Assembly (NCBI GenBank): GCA_003254905.1
Contig: QANU01013978.1
Span: 514,484-578,483, forward strand
DNA length: 64,000 bases
Direction: 5' to 3'
Source: Nissolia schottii
Taxonomy: Eukaryota; Streptophyta; Magnoliopsida; Fabales; Fabaceae
Below are positions 26,301-38,657 of the stretch, one piece after another. Numbering within the stretch: position 1 is the stretch's first letter; each line of letters starts with the position of its first letter. The notes under the pieces were generated by a model. It saw nothing but the letters and a program-made list of their open reading frames with translations. It was not told the DNA's origin and made no database searches. Made by a program: the position numbers and the translations under genes.

Positions 26301-28377
26301 ATAAGATGACACAAATCTAACCCTGCAACAAAAACAACAAGCTCATTTTCTTGACATAAAATTCACCCATTCAGTAAGTAACATAGAAGCATACTGGAAT
26401 CACATGAGTTGTGGTAAATCCAGGGCACAAAGCAAGACCATCTTTAGCACAAACTCCTTGTTGTTGATTATATTTATAGCTGAATGCTGCATCAACACCA
26501 AAGGCTGCCATAACATACATATACAAATAACTTTTGTAAGCATAATTACACACATTTACCAACCAAAGAATCAAGATGTCATGCATCCACATCGTAGGGG
26601 CAAAACCAGTACCAACTATGTCACAAAAACACGGATTTTGGGGTTTTGCATTGGAACTAATTTTCTATTGAAGGCCACTTGTAAAACATGAAGACGGTTT
26701 TTCTGTATGTTGCAAATTACAAGTAGTACCTATTGATGGAACTCCATAAGACTCAAAAAGAAGTTCTGCCATTTTGCTACGAGACTGAACTGGGTTACAT
26801 ACACATTCCGTGATCAGGACAGGATGATCAATCTGCTCTGGCATTAAACATAGAGACTAGAAAGAGTGAGTCAAAATTATGTAAATCCTAAAATACCAAA
26901 AGGAATAGTCTGTATTCACAAAACTAAAGAACTGCTACTGCTAGGTACAAGCACAAGGCCATAAAGTTTGACTACCACACCAAATTCAGAAGTAGTATCA
27001 AGAATACCAACAAAACCATGGTAGAAAAGATAACAAGCACAATGCTAGGGAAAGAGAAACTGAAAACTCTTTTCCACCTAAGGCCATACCTCTGATCCAT
27101 TTGCACCCAGCCGGTCAAATCCAAAGTCAAGTATCTGTACATGTAACAAAATGTTGGTAATGCATTCTCAGACAAGCTCTTCTAAAATAATGAAGGATAC
27201 AGTTTAACCTTGAGAAAAGAAGAAGCTTACATATTCCATTATCTCAAACTGGTAAACAACATCATTGTCGAATGCTGAGCGAGGTCCTGAGCGAGTGCAG
27301 TCAAAGTACTTCAACAACGCCGGATCATGGTCGCCCACGATCGTGACGGTTTCACCTGCATTACAGAATGAGAGTAAACAATTATTCAATAAGCCACACA
27401 GTTGCTTTTCTGTTTGCTAATTATTAGTCAAGGCAAAGAGGAACAGTGCCAGGACAGAAATTATCTTAAACGGATACAGCTATTAATGCAGAAACACTAA
27501 ACATAGATTGGTCCTTAAAGGACTATCCAAAATAAAGTAATAAACCAATGCAAGAGCACGAGAAGCGGCAAGAACTTTAATAAACACTTCGTTATTTGCT
27601 TAAATTCCACTACAACATTCCCTAGCTTAAAAGACAAGCAACAAAATCAAGTTAATAATGAAACTTTAAAAACTACCAAGAACAAATATTCATTCTGTTT
27701 CACAATATCTGTCAATTTTATGGTTCACGCACATTTCAAGATAATCAATAAACAATATTGATAATAGTAAATGATAAGCTAATTTAACAAAATTATCCGT
27801 ACATTGGGATTAAATACTTATTATTTCTATTTTCCACTCACTCCATTAATCAATGTGATAAAGAAATTAATAATAAATAATTGATATCTAAAAAGAGTTT
27901 CACATGAATGACTTTTCAAGTAGTATGCAAGAGAATCAACCGTTTTGTCTTATGTGTCAAGGTTTGATGGAATAACAGCCTAACTCTACAACAATTAAAT
28001 TCATCTAAAAATATGAATAGAAAATCTAGAACAGATACTGTGCGGGAATAACTCACCGTTTATTTTATGGCGTGGTCTTTGCACTATGTTGCGGAAAACA
28101 ACACGGGGTTCAGTCTCTCCAGCCCACCTAATTAAATTCACGTAAGGGAAATAACTTTAACCATGACACTGCTTCAAAAAAAAAAAAAAAAGGAACAGAG
28201 AGAACGCGCGCGCAAAGCAAAAATTCTTCGAATCTTTAATCTGAAAAAAAAAAAATTAGGGTTCGGGGGAAAGTACCCAATACGGAAGTAGGAGGCGCCG
28301 TTGTCGATTACGATGGGAGTGACGGAGCTGAAGAGACCGTAATCGGATTGACGCTCAATCTCGGAAATGAAAGGCAT
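23378..28377 (-). CDS. ARP5: Actin-related protein 5, INO80 complex subunit, twelve exons
   Basis: ARP5 is a nuclear subunit of the INO80 remodeller needed for nucleosome sliding, DNA repair and cell growth. Exons in transcript order: 28277-28377, 28057-28127, 27231-27355, 27090-27134, 26730-26832, 26395-26504, 25742-25851, 25561-25651, 25047-25487, 24693-24820, 24023-24359, 23378-23881; the sum is 2166 nt, or 721 residues, close to known plant ARP5. Actin-fold landmarks: first phosphate loop [16 protein letters not shown] (spans introns 1 and 2), [19 protein letters not shown] corresponding to the second phosphate loop, and [18 protein letters not shown] (adenine side) near the C-terminus. 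The large charged insertion typical of ARP5, rich in E/K/R and coiled-coil-like, covers about residues 250-555. All splice sites are GT-AG. The gene is convergent with the methyltransferase, whose stop lies 1.6 kb away. Confidence 0.96.
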
Positions 28378-29030
28378 GCTTCAGAATCTTTGAGCTGTTA
28401 GCAGTGAGTGGCTTGCTTCGGAGACCCGAGAGAAAGGTTCGGGTCGGGTTATCGGGTCTTGGTGGGGTGAGGGAGAAACGGTTCGTTGTTGAACTCAAGC
28501 ACGAGCAGCGCCCGGGAACGGCTTCTGTAATAGCATCTTCCTTGGCGCCTTTCTTTTTCAGAGTGCGTTGGACCTTTTTCTATTTTTGGTGATTCGTGTC
28601 AATATTCTTCAGTTTTGTTCGGTTCGGTGTTTGCTAAAATTGCAAAATTTGGGGGTCAAAGAGTCAATTGAATTTTTGCATAATGCTTGTTAATTAATAT
28701 ATACACACTTGGATTTTTTTATGGTTAAAAATCACTAATATACATTATTTTTAGTTCTTTTGTACGCTGGGGCCCATTGCAAGGGTTACTATTTCGTAGT
28801 CAATTTTTGTCAGCTTATCTTATTTTTGTTTGTTTATGTCAAGCTTACCCAATACTCAACGCCTTCTTTTGGTTTTGAGAGTTTTGGTCTGAGTTATTTT
28901 TTTTTAATTCATAAGGGGCCAAAAGCCCCAAACAACACATTACAAAACTAAAATGGATCGGGGCATGGAGACATCAGCAAGCATCACACTGTAATAGATC
29001 TACAATGCCGTTTGGAGGCTCATTCCGTGG
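28378..29030. other. ARP5 upstream region
   Basis: The first 200 bp upstream of the ARP5 start are G-rich and probably promoter and leader. A 62-codon plus-strand frame here has no recognisable features. The rest is AT-rich. Confidence 0.35.
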
Positions 29031-29942
29031 ATGTTTGACACATTATTTATCAAGGTTATCGATAATTTGAATTACCTTGTTAAAAATATTATTACTATTT
29101 AAATTATTAGTAATGTTACATTGTAGTATTTGAGCTATACACGTAATGTAATTAACAATTTACATTACCATATTTTGTACATCAAAAGAATTGTTACATA
29201 ATAAATGTACTTTACCATCCTTCAAAGTAATAAATAAAATTAAAATAAATAAAATAATATAATAATAAAAAATTATATAAATAAAAAATTACCATAATAA
29301 CAATAAAATAAAATAAAAAATAATAAAAATTTGTTGGTGTATTGCTATAATAGTGGTGGTAAAGGTGACAACAACAATGGTGGTAGCAATGGTGGTGATG
29401 AGTATAGTAAAAGTGGTGGTGGCGGCAACTGTACTGATGGAAATAAGAGATTGTGGTGGCGGTGACAATGATCATGGTAGTGGAGGTGGGTTATGGTAGA
29501 GGTGTTAGTGATGGATGTGGTAGTGATGGTGATGGTTATGGTAGTAGTAGTAGAGGTGGTGGTGGCAGCTGCAATGGGTGGAGGCAGCAGTGGTGGTGGT
29601 TGTGGCGACGACAATGATGGTGGTAGTAGTAGTGGATAATGGTAGTAGTGGTGGTTGTGGCGGCGACAACGGTGGTTGGCGGTGGCGGGAGTGGTGGTGG
29701 CGGTGGTTGTGGTGGCTCATGGAGAGGGGGAGAGAGAGAGAGGTGTTTATGTTAAGAATATTTTTGTCAAAATAAAAGTTAAAAGACTATCTTAAGGTGG
29801 TAATCTAGACGCCTCTCATTGGGGTAATCCACATTACCAACAATGTTGCGTAACCAAACAGGAAAATGTGGATTGCCAGGTAATTTAATTGCAATATTAT
29901 TAGTAATCTATCCATATTACCTTACATCAAACGCCTCCTTAA
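29031..29942. mobile_element. GGT-rich repeat element, copy 1
   Basis: The left end (GGATGTTTGACACATTA) and the complement of the right end (GGAGGCGTTTGATGTAAGG) are loosely similar, and both are followed by GTAAT/ATTAC-rich sequence, suggesting a DNA transposon of about 0.9 kb. The core (29340-29720) is a degenerate GGT/GGC trinucleotide tract. It gives long open frames on both strands (poly-His/Thr/Pro on minus) that should not be read as proteins. Confidence 0.45.
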
Positions 29943-30024
29943 GTATCATGATCATATTGAAGGCTAAAGGATATCATCCAATCATCACTTCTATTAGCCT
30001 CTACGTATATGAAAAATCTGAGGC

Positions 30025-30376
30025 AGCATTTGACACATTGCTTGCCATGATTATTAGTAATCTAAATCAATTTTAAGAAATATAATCATATTTTAAATTA
30101 TTTGTAATATTAAATTACAATGTTTAGTATGCACAAATAATACAAATAATATATAGTGTATTGCGATGTATTGCGGTGGTGGTGGTGGTAAAGGTGACAA
30201 CGGTGACAGTGGTGGTGGTGGCAATAATAGTGATGAGCGGTGGTGGCCATAATAGTGATGAGCAGTGGTAATGTTGATAGTAATGGTGGAAATAATGGAT
30301 TGTAGTGGCAGCGGCGACGATTGTGGTAGTGGTGATGGCGGCGACGGTAGTAGTAGTAGTGGAAATGGTGGTAGCT
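30025..30376. repeat. GGT-rich repeat element, truncated copy 2
   Basis: The sequence restarts with CATTTGACACATTG, then ATTATTAGTAATCTAAAT, and passes into TGTATTGCGGTGGTGGTGG, then GGTAAAGGTGACAAC, the same order as in copy 1. It stops abruptly at 30376, where an LTR-like segment begins. Confidence 0.5.
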
Positions 30377-31071
30377 GTTGGGAAATGCATGTATATATAG
30401 CGGAAAAATCAAAAGCACGTAGTGAAATGCATAATCTTTCCTGCTTGAATTAAACTTACGAGAAATGTTGACAAATAATATATCCAAGAGTGCAAAAATT
30501 AAATAGGCAAAGGAGAGAAAGCATACACCAATTTTTAACGTAGAAAACCCTCAATGAGAATGACCAAAAACCATGGAACCTAGTCTAGAAAAGTTTCACT
30601 ATGAAATATCAATGAGTAGATCAAAAGAGTTCCACGAAAGAAATCTCAAAAAATGAAAGTCTACTCACTATTAAAATGAAGGAATAAATATTAGAGCAAC
30701 ATGCTCAAAAGACCTACACAGGGTAAAAACAGTACAAGCAAATAGGAGATACAAATATTCTGAAGTTATCATATGAATGCCCACAATTTCTGGAACAAGT
30801 GGTAGTCGAGTTGAAAATAGAGTACACAAGAGTACTCAACAAATATCAGAACGAGTTAAAAGCATCTCCAACAAAAAGCAACCGACGGGTTGTATTCGTT
30901 GTTGTTGTTGTCTGCCAACCCCCCTTTCTCTCTCTCTCTCTATATATATATATAATAAAATCCTTAGTTAAATCAAACTAAATCTATTTTACTTTTTTTT
31001 ATAAGAATAATAGATAAGATAATAAATAAGATAAGTGTTAGACCTAATTTGATAGAAGTCCTAACACAATG
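30377..31071. repeat. Possible solo LTR
   Basis: The segment begins TGTTGGGAAATGC and ends GTCCTAACA with inverted TGTTRG/CYAACA termini; inside, TTTTTAACGTAGAAAACCC resembles sequence seen in plant LTRs. A CT repeat and (TA)n lie at about 30925-30953. No matching 5-bp flanks, so this is tentative. Confidence 0.35.
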
Positions 31072-31990
31072 ATTTTGGTTATCCTAAACTGAAAATCAAA
31101 CACACTATTAGTCTCTTAACTCCTTTTGAGATAGTCATGAATTTTGTTGAGATAGTCATGAATTTTGTTGAAGAGACCCTAGCAACTCTGACTGCTATCT
31201 ATTAAAATGATAAAAAATTTATTTAGATAAATTCAATTGTCACCTTAGTGAAGTTATTGGCATGTGTCACTTTAGGTAATGAGCTCTTGCCATGTGACAG
31301 TTTAATATGATACTAGTGGTTTATGCCTGCGAACTTGCATACTGAACTTGATTTCTTTTTTTCAAATATCTCTTTTAATTTATATTTTGAAAATATAGCA
31401 GTTACCATATTACTTTAGACTTGTATCATGGGTAAGTAGGGAGGAAAAATTGTTTGGGGCTATTTTTGCTATAACCAGATTTGTTTACCAAAAACAGTTA
31501 TTCGCTTCAATCCCCTTTATCTTTTACTTCTGTAAAGTTGCTGAGGAATTTCAATTGTCTTAGTCACATTTGATCTTTTCTCCCAAATATACCATTCAAT
31601 TAAATAATTCATCCACACTTTTATAACATAAAATTGTAATTTAGCATCCCACTAACTGCACTTTAAGTGGTTCCAATAACACATATCACATAATCATTTC
31701 ACGTCCAACACTTTCACCTTTTGTAGATTCATCTTATCCAAAACTACTATTGCAAGAGAGACAACATTGCTCTTCATCTTCATTGTAATTGATCTCCATT
31801 CAAGAACCCTTTCCGCTTCCATTTCGCAACAATTTCTACAGGCTTGTATCACTCTCTATTCCCATATCGACCTCCACTGCACTATCGCCATTCCTTTGAC
31901 ACCACATTGTCGAGGTGCTTGCACCCTACACCAAAACCATTATTGAGTTATACAAAATATTCAGAGTAGTAGGCACAAAGTGCCAACAAT
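31072..31990. other. Intergenic, with a 21-bp tandem duplication
   Basis: GAGATAGTCATGAATTTTGTT occurs twice in direct tandem at about 31129-31170. Nothing else recognised. Confidence 0.4.
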
Positions 31991-32556
31991 TAGGGGTGGG
32001 GACATGCTAGACTATGAAACAGGGCCCTACGACCTGGCTTATTTTAAGTTTATCCAGGCTAGACTTATTTAAAAAATAAGTTAGGTCTAGGCTGTTTGGA
32101 AGACATACTAAGCCTACTAGGCTAGGTTGTTAATATTCATTTATAATTATAGTTTGAAAAATTAAAAAGCTTGTGCTTAACCATTTGTTGTTATAACTAT
32201 TTAATATTTAACTATTAATAACTTAACTATAGCATTTTTTATATAAAAAAAATCATAAATATGTTTATAGTTAATGATTAAAAATACAAAAAAATATAGG
32301 TTATCTTCATTGTTTCATCTTTCAATCTAAAAGAATCCAATTTTGGGCATGTAATTTTTTTTTTTTCCAATCTTTCATTGTCTTTTTTCTTAATTTTTTA
32401 AACTGAAAGACGTTATAATCAAACCACAAACTAAATCAAGCCTTGAAATAAGTCAAACTTAAGCTTAAAAAAAAATAATTATTATAAGCTATATACAAAC
32501 TTAAGCTTATCCCATGAAAAGTTGAGTCTAGCTTGTCTTGTCTTGTCCCACCCTTT
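31991..32556. mobile_element. hAT-like non-autonomous element
   Basis: The left end TAGGGGTGGGGACATGCTAG faces a right end whose complement reads AAGGGTGGGACAAGAC. Subterminal repeats (CTAGACTTATTT, then AGTCTAGC) are inverted. The flanks CCAACAAT and CCAGCAGC agree at five or six of eight positions, compatible with an old 8-bp duplication. No transposase. Confidence 0.45.
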
Positions 32557-32649
32557 CCAGCAGCTCACTAGTTAGATAGATGTAATGCAATAGATTATAG
32601 ATAACAATGAATACCAAATGTTAACTGATAAGCTAATTAAAAAGAAATT

Positions 32650-32697
32650 TGTATTTAATAATAATTAATAATAATTAATAATAATTAATAATAATAC
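32650..32697. repeat. AATAATAATT tandem repeat
   Basis: About four to five direct copies of a 10-bp AATAATAATT unit, about 450 bp upstream of the SMR gene. Confidence 0.8.
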
Positions 32698-32798
32698 CCT
32701 CTTCAAAAGGGAACGTTGACGATGGGGTGTGTATGGCCAAGGTTGGCTCGGCGGTGGCGTCTGGCACGAAATGGAAAAAGGATGGGGCATGGTCATTT

Positions 32799-33144
32799 TC
32801 CACGTGCACTACACACACACACACACACACACATTACCCCCATTAGTCTCAAAGCTTTCCCGCCAAAACACAATATTCAAAAAAAGGCCAAGAAAAAACC
32901 AGCATCCAATGCTCCTACTCTCCGGGTCCCACACCCCCCTGCCCTTTTTCCGCCACGTGGATTTAGATTACACCGCAAGCTTGCTCAACCCAAACATAAA
33001 ATAATAAGAATAAAAGCTTCCCTCCTTTTTCTTCTCCTTCCACAGCAAGCCATGTAGCTAACGCCTACCCATAAATAACAGAGACGCTCTGTGTCGCCAC
33101 ACAGCACAGTAGGCACTGATTTGAATTCTAACTTTGAAATAAGA
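32799..33144 (+). promoter_or_regulatory. SMR gene promoter: E2F-like site, two G-boxes, TATA-like box
   Basis: Visible sites upstream of the SMR start: CACGTG at 32801-32806, a (CA)n run at about 32809-32833, TTTCCCGCCAAA at 32856-32867 (near-palindromic match to the E2F consensus TTTSSCGC), CACGTG again at 32954-32959 within CCACGTGG, and a TATA-like ATAAATAA at 33071-33078, which would put the transcript start near 33100. Site identity is read directly; function is inference. Confidence 0.55.
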
Positions 33145-33366
33145 ATGGTGAAGGAAGCTGAAGAAGGTTGCCGGACGCCCAGGCACGCCGCCTGCAGGAT
33201 CCCGGCCGCGACGGCGTGTCCGCCGGCGCCGAAGAAGAAGCCGGCGGCGCACCCGAGGAGGCAGAGGGCGGCGCTGGAGAGCGGGTACTTCAAGCCGCCG
33301 GATTTGGAGCTCCTATTCAGAGTCGTGCCCAAACGGGAAGCTATTGCTTGGATCCCTGAATTATAA
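33145..33366 (+). CDS. SIAMESE-RELATED (SMR) cyclin-dependent kinase inhibitor
   Basis: This intronless gene encodes 73 residues. SMR proteins bind CDK-cyclin complexes, block mitosis and promote endoreduplication or stress-linked cell-cycle arrest. Family motifs are in order: a CRTPRHAACRIPAATACPPA stretch followed by PKKK (the TP...IP...CPPAPKK block, residues about 9-31), then YFKPPDLELLF (the PPDLE cyclin-interaction motif, residues about 48-58). The ATG at 33145 is chosen because it starts directly before the conserved block; longer readings need a non-ATG start. The coding sequence is far more GC-rich than its surroundings, as is common for small intronless plant genes. The subgroup (SMR3/4/8-like or other) is not resolved. 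Confidence 0.9.
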   Translation: MVKEAEEGCRTPRHAACRIPAATACPPAPKKKPAAHPRRQRAALESGYFKPPDLELLFRVVPKREAIAWIPEL

Positions 33367-36237
33367 GGCTTTCTATTTTTAATTTGAATTTGAATTTGAA
33401 TTTGTAGCTTTCAGGATAGGATTCAATGAAATTATCCTAGTTAGTGTTAGGATTGGGATACAAATAGGGGTTTTGGTCATTTTTGTTTTCTTTTTGTCTT
33501 AGTTACTAGCTAGAAGAAAGGCACGGTGTGTATATATGCTTTATTTTTATTTTTTGTTGGTGAATTAAATTAGGGAACTTCTTGATCATGTTTTGATATT
33601 TCACCATACATAGCCATTGAATTTGACCCGGTCTTCTCTCTCAACCAAGAAGAGAAGGGAAAAAAAAGAAATTATGTTATTTACTTGGTCAATTGCGCTA
33701 CTTGAGCAGTACGGTGCTTGCAATTGTATCTCAATTGCTACCGGTGAATCAACACACAAATTGAAGAGAGAGAATTCTGACCTTGTTCAACTCAATAATT
33801 ATATTTAGTCAAAGAAAATATATAAGACAAGTAAAACTCTCTTAAAATTATTAGGAACCAATTCTAATATTTGTATTTTTTTTTTATCTTTAACATGGAG
33901 AAAAGGTAAACTTGGTTCTTTGCGATCAACAAGAAAAAGGTAGTATGCAGAGTAAAATACATACTTTTAGCCAAAAATATAAAGGTTCTTCAACTTATGT
34001 ATCGAGTTAAAAACGGACAATAATCAATTTGCAAATTCAAATATTTAAGTGAGGATTTTAATTCCATGTAACAAATGGTATTCTCTTACTTGCAGTCCTT
34101 CGCCAGGGACAATGCAAATTAAACGTTCATTCAGGGCACTTATTAGCTCTTTTCCTGCACAAATCTCAGTCAAATATCAAGGCAAAATAGATCTTTAGTT
34201 GCCTACTCTGTTGATCATCACTCTGCAGAAGCATGAGGAAAAAGCAATCCATGGATCATGCCTCTGCAAATTAAGGGTGTATTTGATGTATGAAGGAATA
34301 AATGGGAGAAAATTTTTGAGGATGTTCATGCCTCCATACCAATAGTTAGTTTTTTTCAGTGTCAAAAACGTTATTCTTGGATGCCAGAGACACATTTAGT
34401 CCACTTTTCTTGTGGTACAGCGGCCGTGAAAATTTTTTCTTTAAAATAAGGGGAAAAAAAAAGAAAAGAAAAAAAAAGAGGAAATGTTGGTATTTTTGGA
34501 TCCCACTGAATATTAAAGAATTACTGGCTTTTATTTTATTGGCTGTTTATTTGGTGAACAAATTTGTTTGGAGGATATTACTTGGCGAGCAAGTTTGCTT
34601 AGAGGCTAAGTTTACTTTGTAGACCAGTCTAACAAGTAAGATAATAAATTTATTTGTACAATGATCATACAAATAGGTTGAAGCCCATGAGTTCCCAGGT
34701 CTGAGGTTAAGTTTTCTCTAACACAACGATTGCCTTCCCATAAAATAATCGTCTTTCAACTTGTCTTACTCCGGCGACATATATAGATCCAGCGATAAGA
34801 TTAGAGGGATGATTGGACGCATACCTTCCCCGGCCGAGTGCCAAAACAACTGACTTGGAATGAATCGACCCTCCACAATGAGGTTATTTACGCTGCTTTC
34901 CCGGGGCCAATTGAACGTCACTAAGCAAACCCCAAAGTGAGGCAGAACAGCTTAGCTCCCACTTGTTTCACAAAACTAGCAGCCACATTTTATTTCTTTC
35001 CATTATCTTATTCCATTCAAATCAATAGTACACAACCCCGAAAGGAGATGTTATTACATAGACGGGTAATGTACTCTTATAAATGACACTTGATGCAGAG
35101 AATTTAGAAAGCCATAGATTTTGTAAAAACAGAGGATATTATTCCTTATGATTTCTCGATATCTTACAATGGAGAGGAAGCCCCAATTTATAGAGGGCTA
35201 CCTGGACTAGAAGATAAACGAAGGGATAAGCTAGAAATTTTAACTTGCATCCTGAACCACTCACGTTTCCTGATAAGGATAAGGTGTCAGGATAAGGTCG
35301 GTTCTGCTTTTACAGACTTGAAGTGACAATACACAATTATTAAAGTTTACTTTTCACAGACTCAACATTATTAAAGTTGATGTTTTTTTTCCAGGTCTTA
35401 CTTCTGTGATGTTGCTCATTTTTTTTTATATGTAAAATTGTAATTTTTGTTGTCTGAAATAATTAATTTTGAAGGAAAATCATCTATTTTTTCCTTGTTT
35501 CATGCAGGGACGAGGCCAAAGGAGACACTCCCCGCCCCACTCGAGTGACAGCCCCTACATACATAGCCTTGCTAAGTTGAAAATAAGAAGAAAGAAAAGG
35601 AAGATAATGGTGGTAATTGGTCTTTGTTTTGACCTTCTTCAATTCAACCATTTTTCTTTCTTCAGTCAACCCTGTCCTTTTATGGTCCCTTTGTCATGGG
35701 TTGAAAGCAACTCACTCTCCCTTTTGGGTTTGACCAAGTATCCCTCCTTACATGACACTGAATGCATGATTATGAATGAAAATGTGACTATACAAACTTG
35801 CATTTATCCTTCGCTTGGATATTTATCCTTTGCTTGGATAAAGAGACGAAAAAAAACATAGAAAAAAATGAAAGAAAAAAAATGAAAAAAATAATTATTA
35901 TTTTTATTGCTTGGTTCGAGAGGAAATGAAGAGTTTTTTTTTTCTTTTAATAAATGTGGGACTCATCATTTTTATTTTTATAGTGGTCATTTCTACTAAG
36001 TACCCCATGCTTTGAATTTTTTTACCTATTAAAAAGTATATTTAAGTGGGATCTGTCACCTATATTTTTCATCTCTTCGATTTTCTTGTCTAATTCAAGC
36101 AAGAGAAAATGACATAATCACCACTACTTCTTTCTCCAAACTTCTTTCTCTCATTTTCTTCGTAATCCATTTAAAGGGTTAAATTGAAGTAGTAGTAGTC
36201 GTGGTGAATAAGGATGAAGTACCTAATTACTTGTGTT
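33367..36237. other. Intergenic downstream of the SMR gene
   Basis: The SMR 3' end (TTTGAATTTGAATTTG repeat at about 33381-33403) is followed by AT-rich sequence. 34680-35330 is more GC-rich (Sma-type CCCCGGCCGAG and CCCGGGGCC stretches), without coding sense, and may be an eroded LTR read on minus. The 130-codon frame at 35469-35861 has no recognisable features. Confidence 0.3.
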
Positions 36238-36730
36238 TCACACGAAATAATTCTGGGAAATCTTTCGGTGCAAACGCAAAAGATTGTTTAAAGGGACAAG
36301 TGACTGTGGCGTTCTTGGTGAAGAACAGAGGCGCGAACAGAGGCACCATAACATGCTCTCGCTGAAGAAATTCTTGTAGAGGACGAGAACCACGCACGAA
36401 CAATCAACAAGAGGAGTGTAGGAACTGAGTTCTTCCCAAAATGCTTTCATTTTGGAGATATATTGCGAAATGGTAAGAGAACCTTGGGAAAGATCGACAA
36501 GTTCCTTCTTGAGCTGAAAGATTCGAGGACCATTACCTTGAAAGAAACGGTCTTTGAGATCTTTCCAAATTGTTGCTGTAGAATCAACACAAATATTGTG
36601 CTAGCTGCAATTTCTTGAGACACCGAATTGAGGAGCCAAGAGCTGACAATGTCTGAGTTGCATTGCCAAGCACTGATGAAAGCAGGATCAACATTTGTAT
36701 TAGGTTGAGGAAAATGTAGGTTTTTCAAGA
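36238..36730 (-). pseudogene. Copia gag relic (UBN2/retrotran-gag type)
   Basis: On minus, NTNVDPAFISAWQCNSDIVS, then WLLNSVSQEIAAS (from 36728), followed by a frame change and ISKMKAFWEELSSYTPLVD, match the N-terminal gag of Copia elements (the W.RCN..V..WL.N.V motif). At least one frameshift lies around 36500-36590, so it is not translatable. It is preceded on the same strand by an LTR and primer-binding site. Confidence 0.8.
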
Positions 36731-36811
36731 AAAGGAAAGAAAAATGCTCCGAATGAGAGAGGGGAAAAAATGCGGAAGAGAGACGTTAGAATACTTCTGA
36801 TAGCATATCGA

Positions 36812-37034
36812 TATGGAGAGTGTGAGAAATGAATTTAGTAGATTCCATTGAATGAGATAGATTACATTACATACATAGAGATACAAAAAGAGTTAAGGGA
36901 GGTTGTTATAGTTGTAACTAGCCAACTAACCAAATATTTGTTATGTAAAATAACTAATCATATACAAATATATAGTAATAGAATGACATGCAACTCGATC
37001 GAACTTTTTGGAACTAGTGGCTCATGTTGGTAAC
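36812..37034 (-). mobile_element. Copia LTR upstream of the antisense gag relic
   Basis: On minus the segment starts TGTTACCAACATGAGCC (37034 downward). It is rich in TTAGTTGGCTAGTTAC-type sequence and ends near CATATCGA. Next comes TGCTATCAGAAG at about 36798-36810, a near match to the initiator-Met primer-binding site. The other LTR was not found. Confidence 0.65.
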
Positions 37035-37332
37035 ATATCTGAAGCAAGACTCAGAAGGGAAGAGCAGGCTCGCATCAATAGCCTTCACCTTGTGAAAAAT
37101 TTGGATCTTTAGAAATGAGAAGGTGTTTGATAACAAAAACTCTCTACCTCAATTTGCCTATTTCTCTCACAATAATTAGTTTCTTCGTTTAATTTGTTTG
37201 TTGAGAAATTCCACTTGCTCGTGTTACTTTGGACTCATTTGTATTTTTTTCCTTATTAGAATAAAATATCATACCTATCTTTTGATTTTTTTTTAAAAAA
37301 TTAAAAAACGTTATAATAAATTGTTTTGCTTC

Positions 37333-37387
<55 letters not shown>

Positions 37388-37396
37388 GTAGTAGTA

Positions 37397-37443
<47 letters not shown>

Positions 37444-38640
37444 GCAGAGGTGAAAAGGTCGAATAAATGAAACCAAACAAGTGTTAATTTCGAATGCGTC
37501 TCAAAACGTTTTGTTGCATGAAGATTTTTGAATGTGCTTGGTTTGACTGAGAATAGAAGTAATCAGGTAACGAAGGGAAAATGGGTGAAAGCTTGACAAG
37601 TGACATGGCATATCAAAGGGCTTGCTTAATGTTCAGAACCCATACGCACAAAAAGTACAAAGGAATAGTTGAGACTCGAGAAAATTTTTAAGGTGAGCTT
37701 TGTTTGTGAGTAATTTTTCCAAGAATGTATCTTTTCCATGTTACATTTTCATCATCCCAACCAAACGTGTCCTCAAATATTGTAACCCGTGAACTATATT
37801 ACTTTCAAAGAAATTCCATTCCATTCCTCGATGCTATTTTCTCGTGAAACAAAAATAATCGAACGACCCAACAATATTATATATGGCGAATAAATATGCT
37901 AAAAAAAAAAAAAGAAGAAACATAAGCATGTCACTTATGTTAGTATTTCACATTATTTTACATTTTAATTATACACATGTACTCTTTTTCTGTAAGGCGT
38001 AAGAGAGGTGCCTTCTACCATGAAATCCCATGCATCTAGCTTTAATGACATTTTTAAACAATTACAAATAAAGTCCTTTTATATTTATTTTTAGAAACTG
38101 GTCCCTGATCGCCTTCAACAACCTTGTTTTTGAAAACAATGGAGTGCCAAAAAGGGCATGCAGGAAAGTTCCAATCGAAAGGGACCAACCCAATTTCATC
38201 ATCCTCAAGTGAAGATCTTGAAGGGCTTCTCCTCCTTCTCAAAACCTCATCTTCCCTATCCACTCCCACCACAACAAAATCGATGATTAATAATAAAAAG
38301 ATCAAAAAAAGATATAAAAACAGACAAACACCCATTTGGCCACGTAAAAAAATATCAAAGGAAATACACAAAAAAAAAATCTAAAAATCTAATATTTTTC
38401 GAGACCCAAGTGCAGCAATGTCAATGAAGTTTGGTAATTTTTCTAGCATTCCCTCATCATAGAAAACTAGAGAAACCCAAAAGGAAAAAGATCCCAACTT
38501 TGAAAACGCGAAGGAAGGAAAATCAAACCAAATATAGAAATTAAGAGAAACAATGGAGTACCAGAAAGAAGCAGTAGCAAGCAAGCGTTGTTGGACTTGG
38601 TTGAAAAATTAAGTTCAAGGATTTCTTTTTTCTTTGAATC
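37035..38640. other. Intergenic, no supported gene
   Basis: Contains the TAA microsatellite and, at 38054-38584, open frames on both strands with a biased serine/arginine composition. I could not tie them to any family. Confidence 0.3.
37333..37441. repeat. Compound TAA/TAG microsatellite
   Basis: A TAA repeat about 109 bp long, interrupted once by four GTA units near 37388-37399. Confidence 0.95.
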
Positions 38641-38657
38641 AAAGTGCAATAGGAAAA

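Noticed and set aside
28404-28592. Small plus-strand frame divergent from ARP5
   Set aside because: Lies in the G-rich ARP5 promoter and leader; no conserved motif and no downstream exon.
29212-29720. Long minus-strand frames rich in His, Thr and Pro
   Set aside because: They are the translation of a GGT/GGC trinucleotide tract; every frame stays open and no domain is present.
38054-38584. Open frames on both strands, possibly a small gene
   Set aside because: No family resemblance, frames interrupted and overlapping on both strands; kept only as an unassigned stretch.
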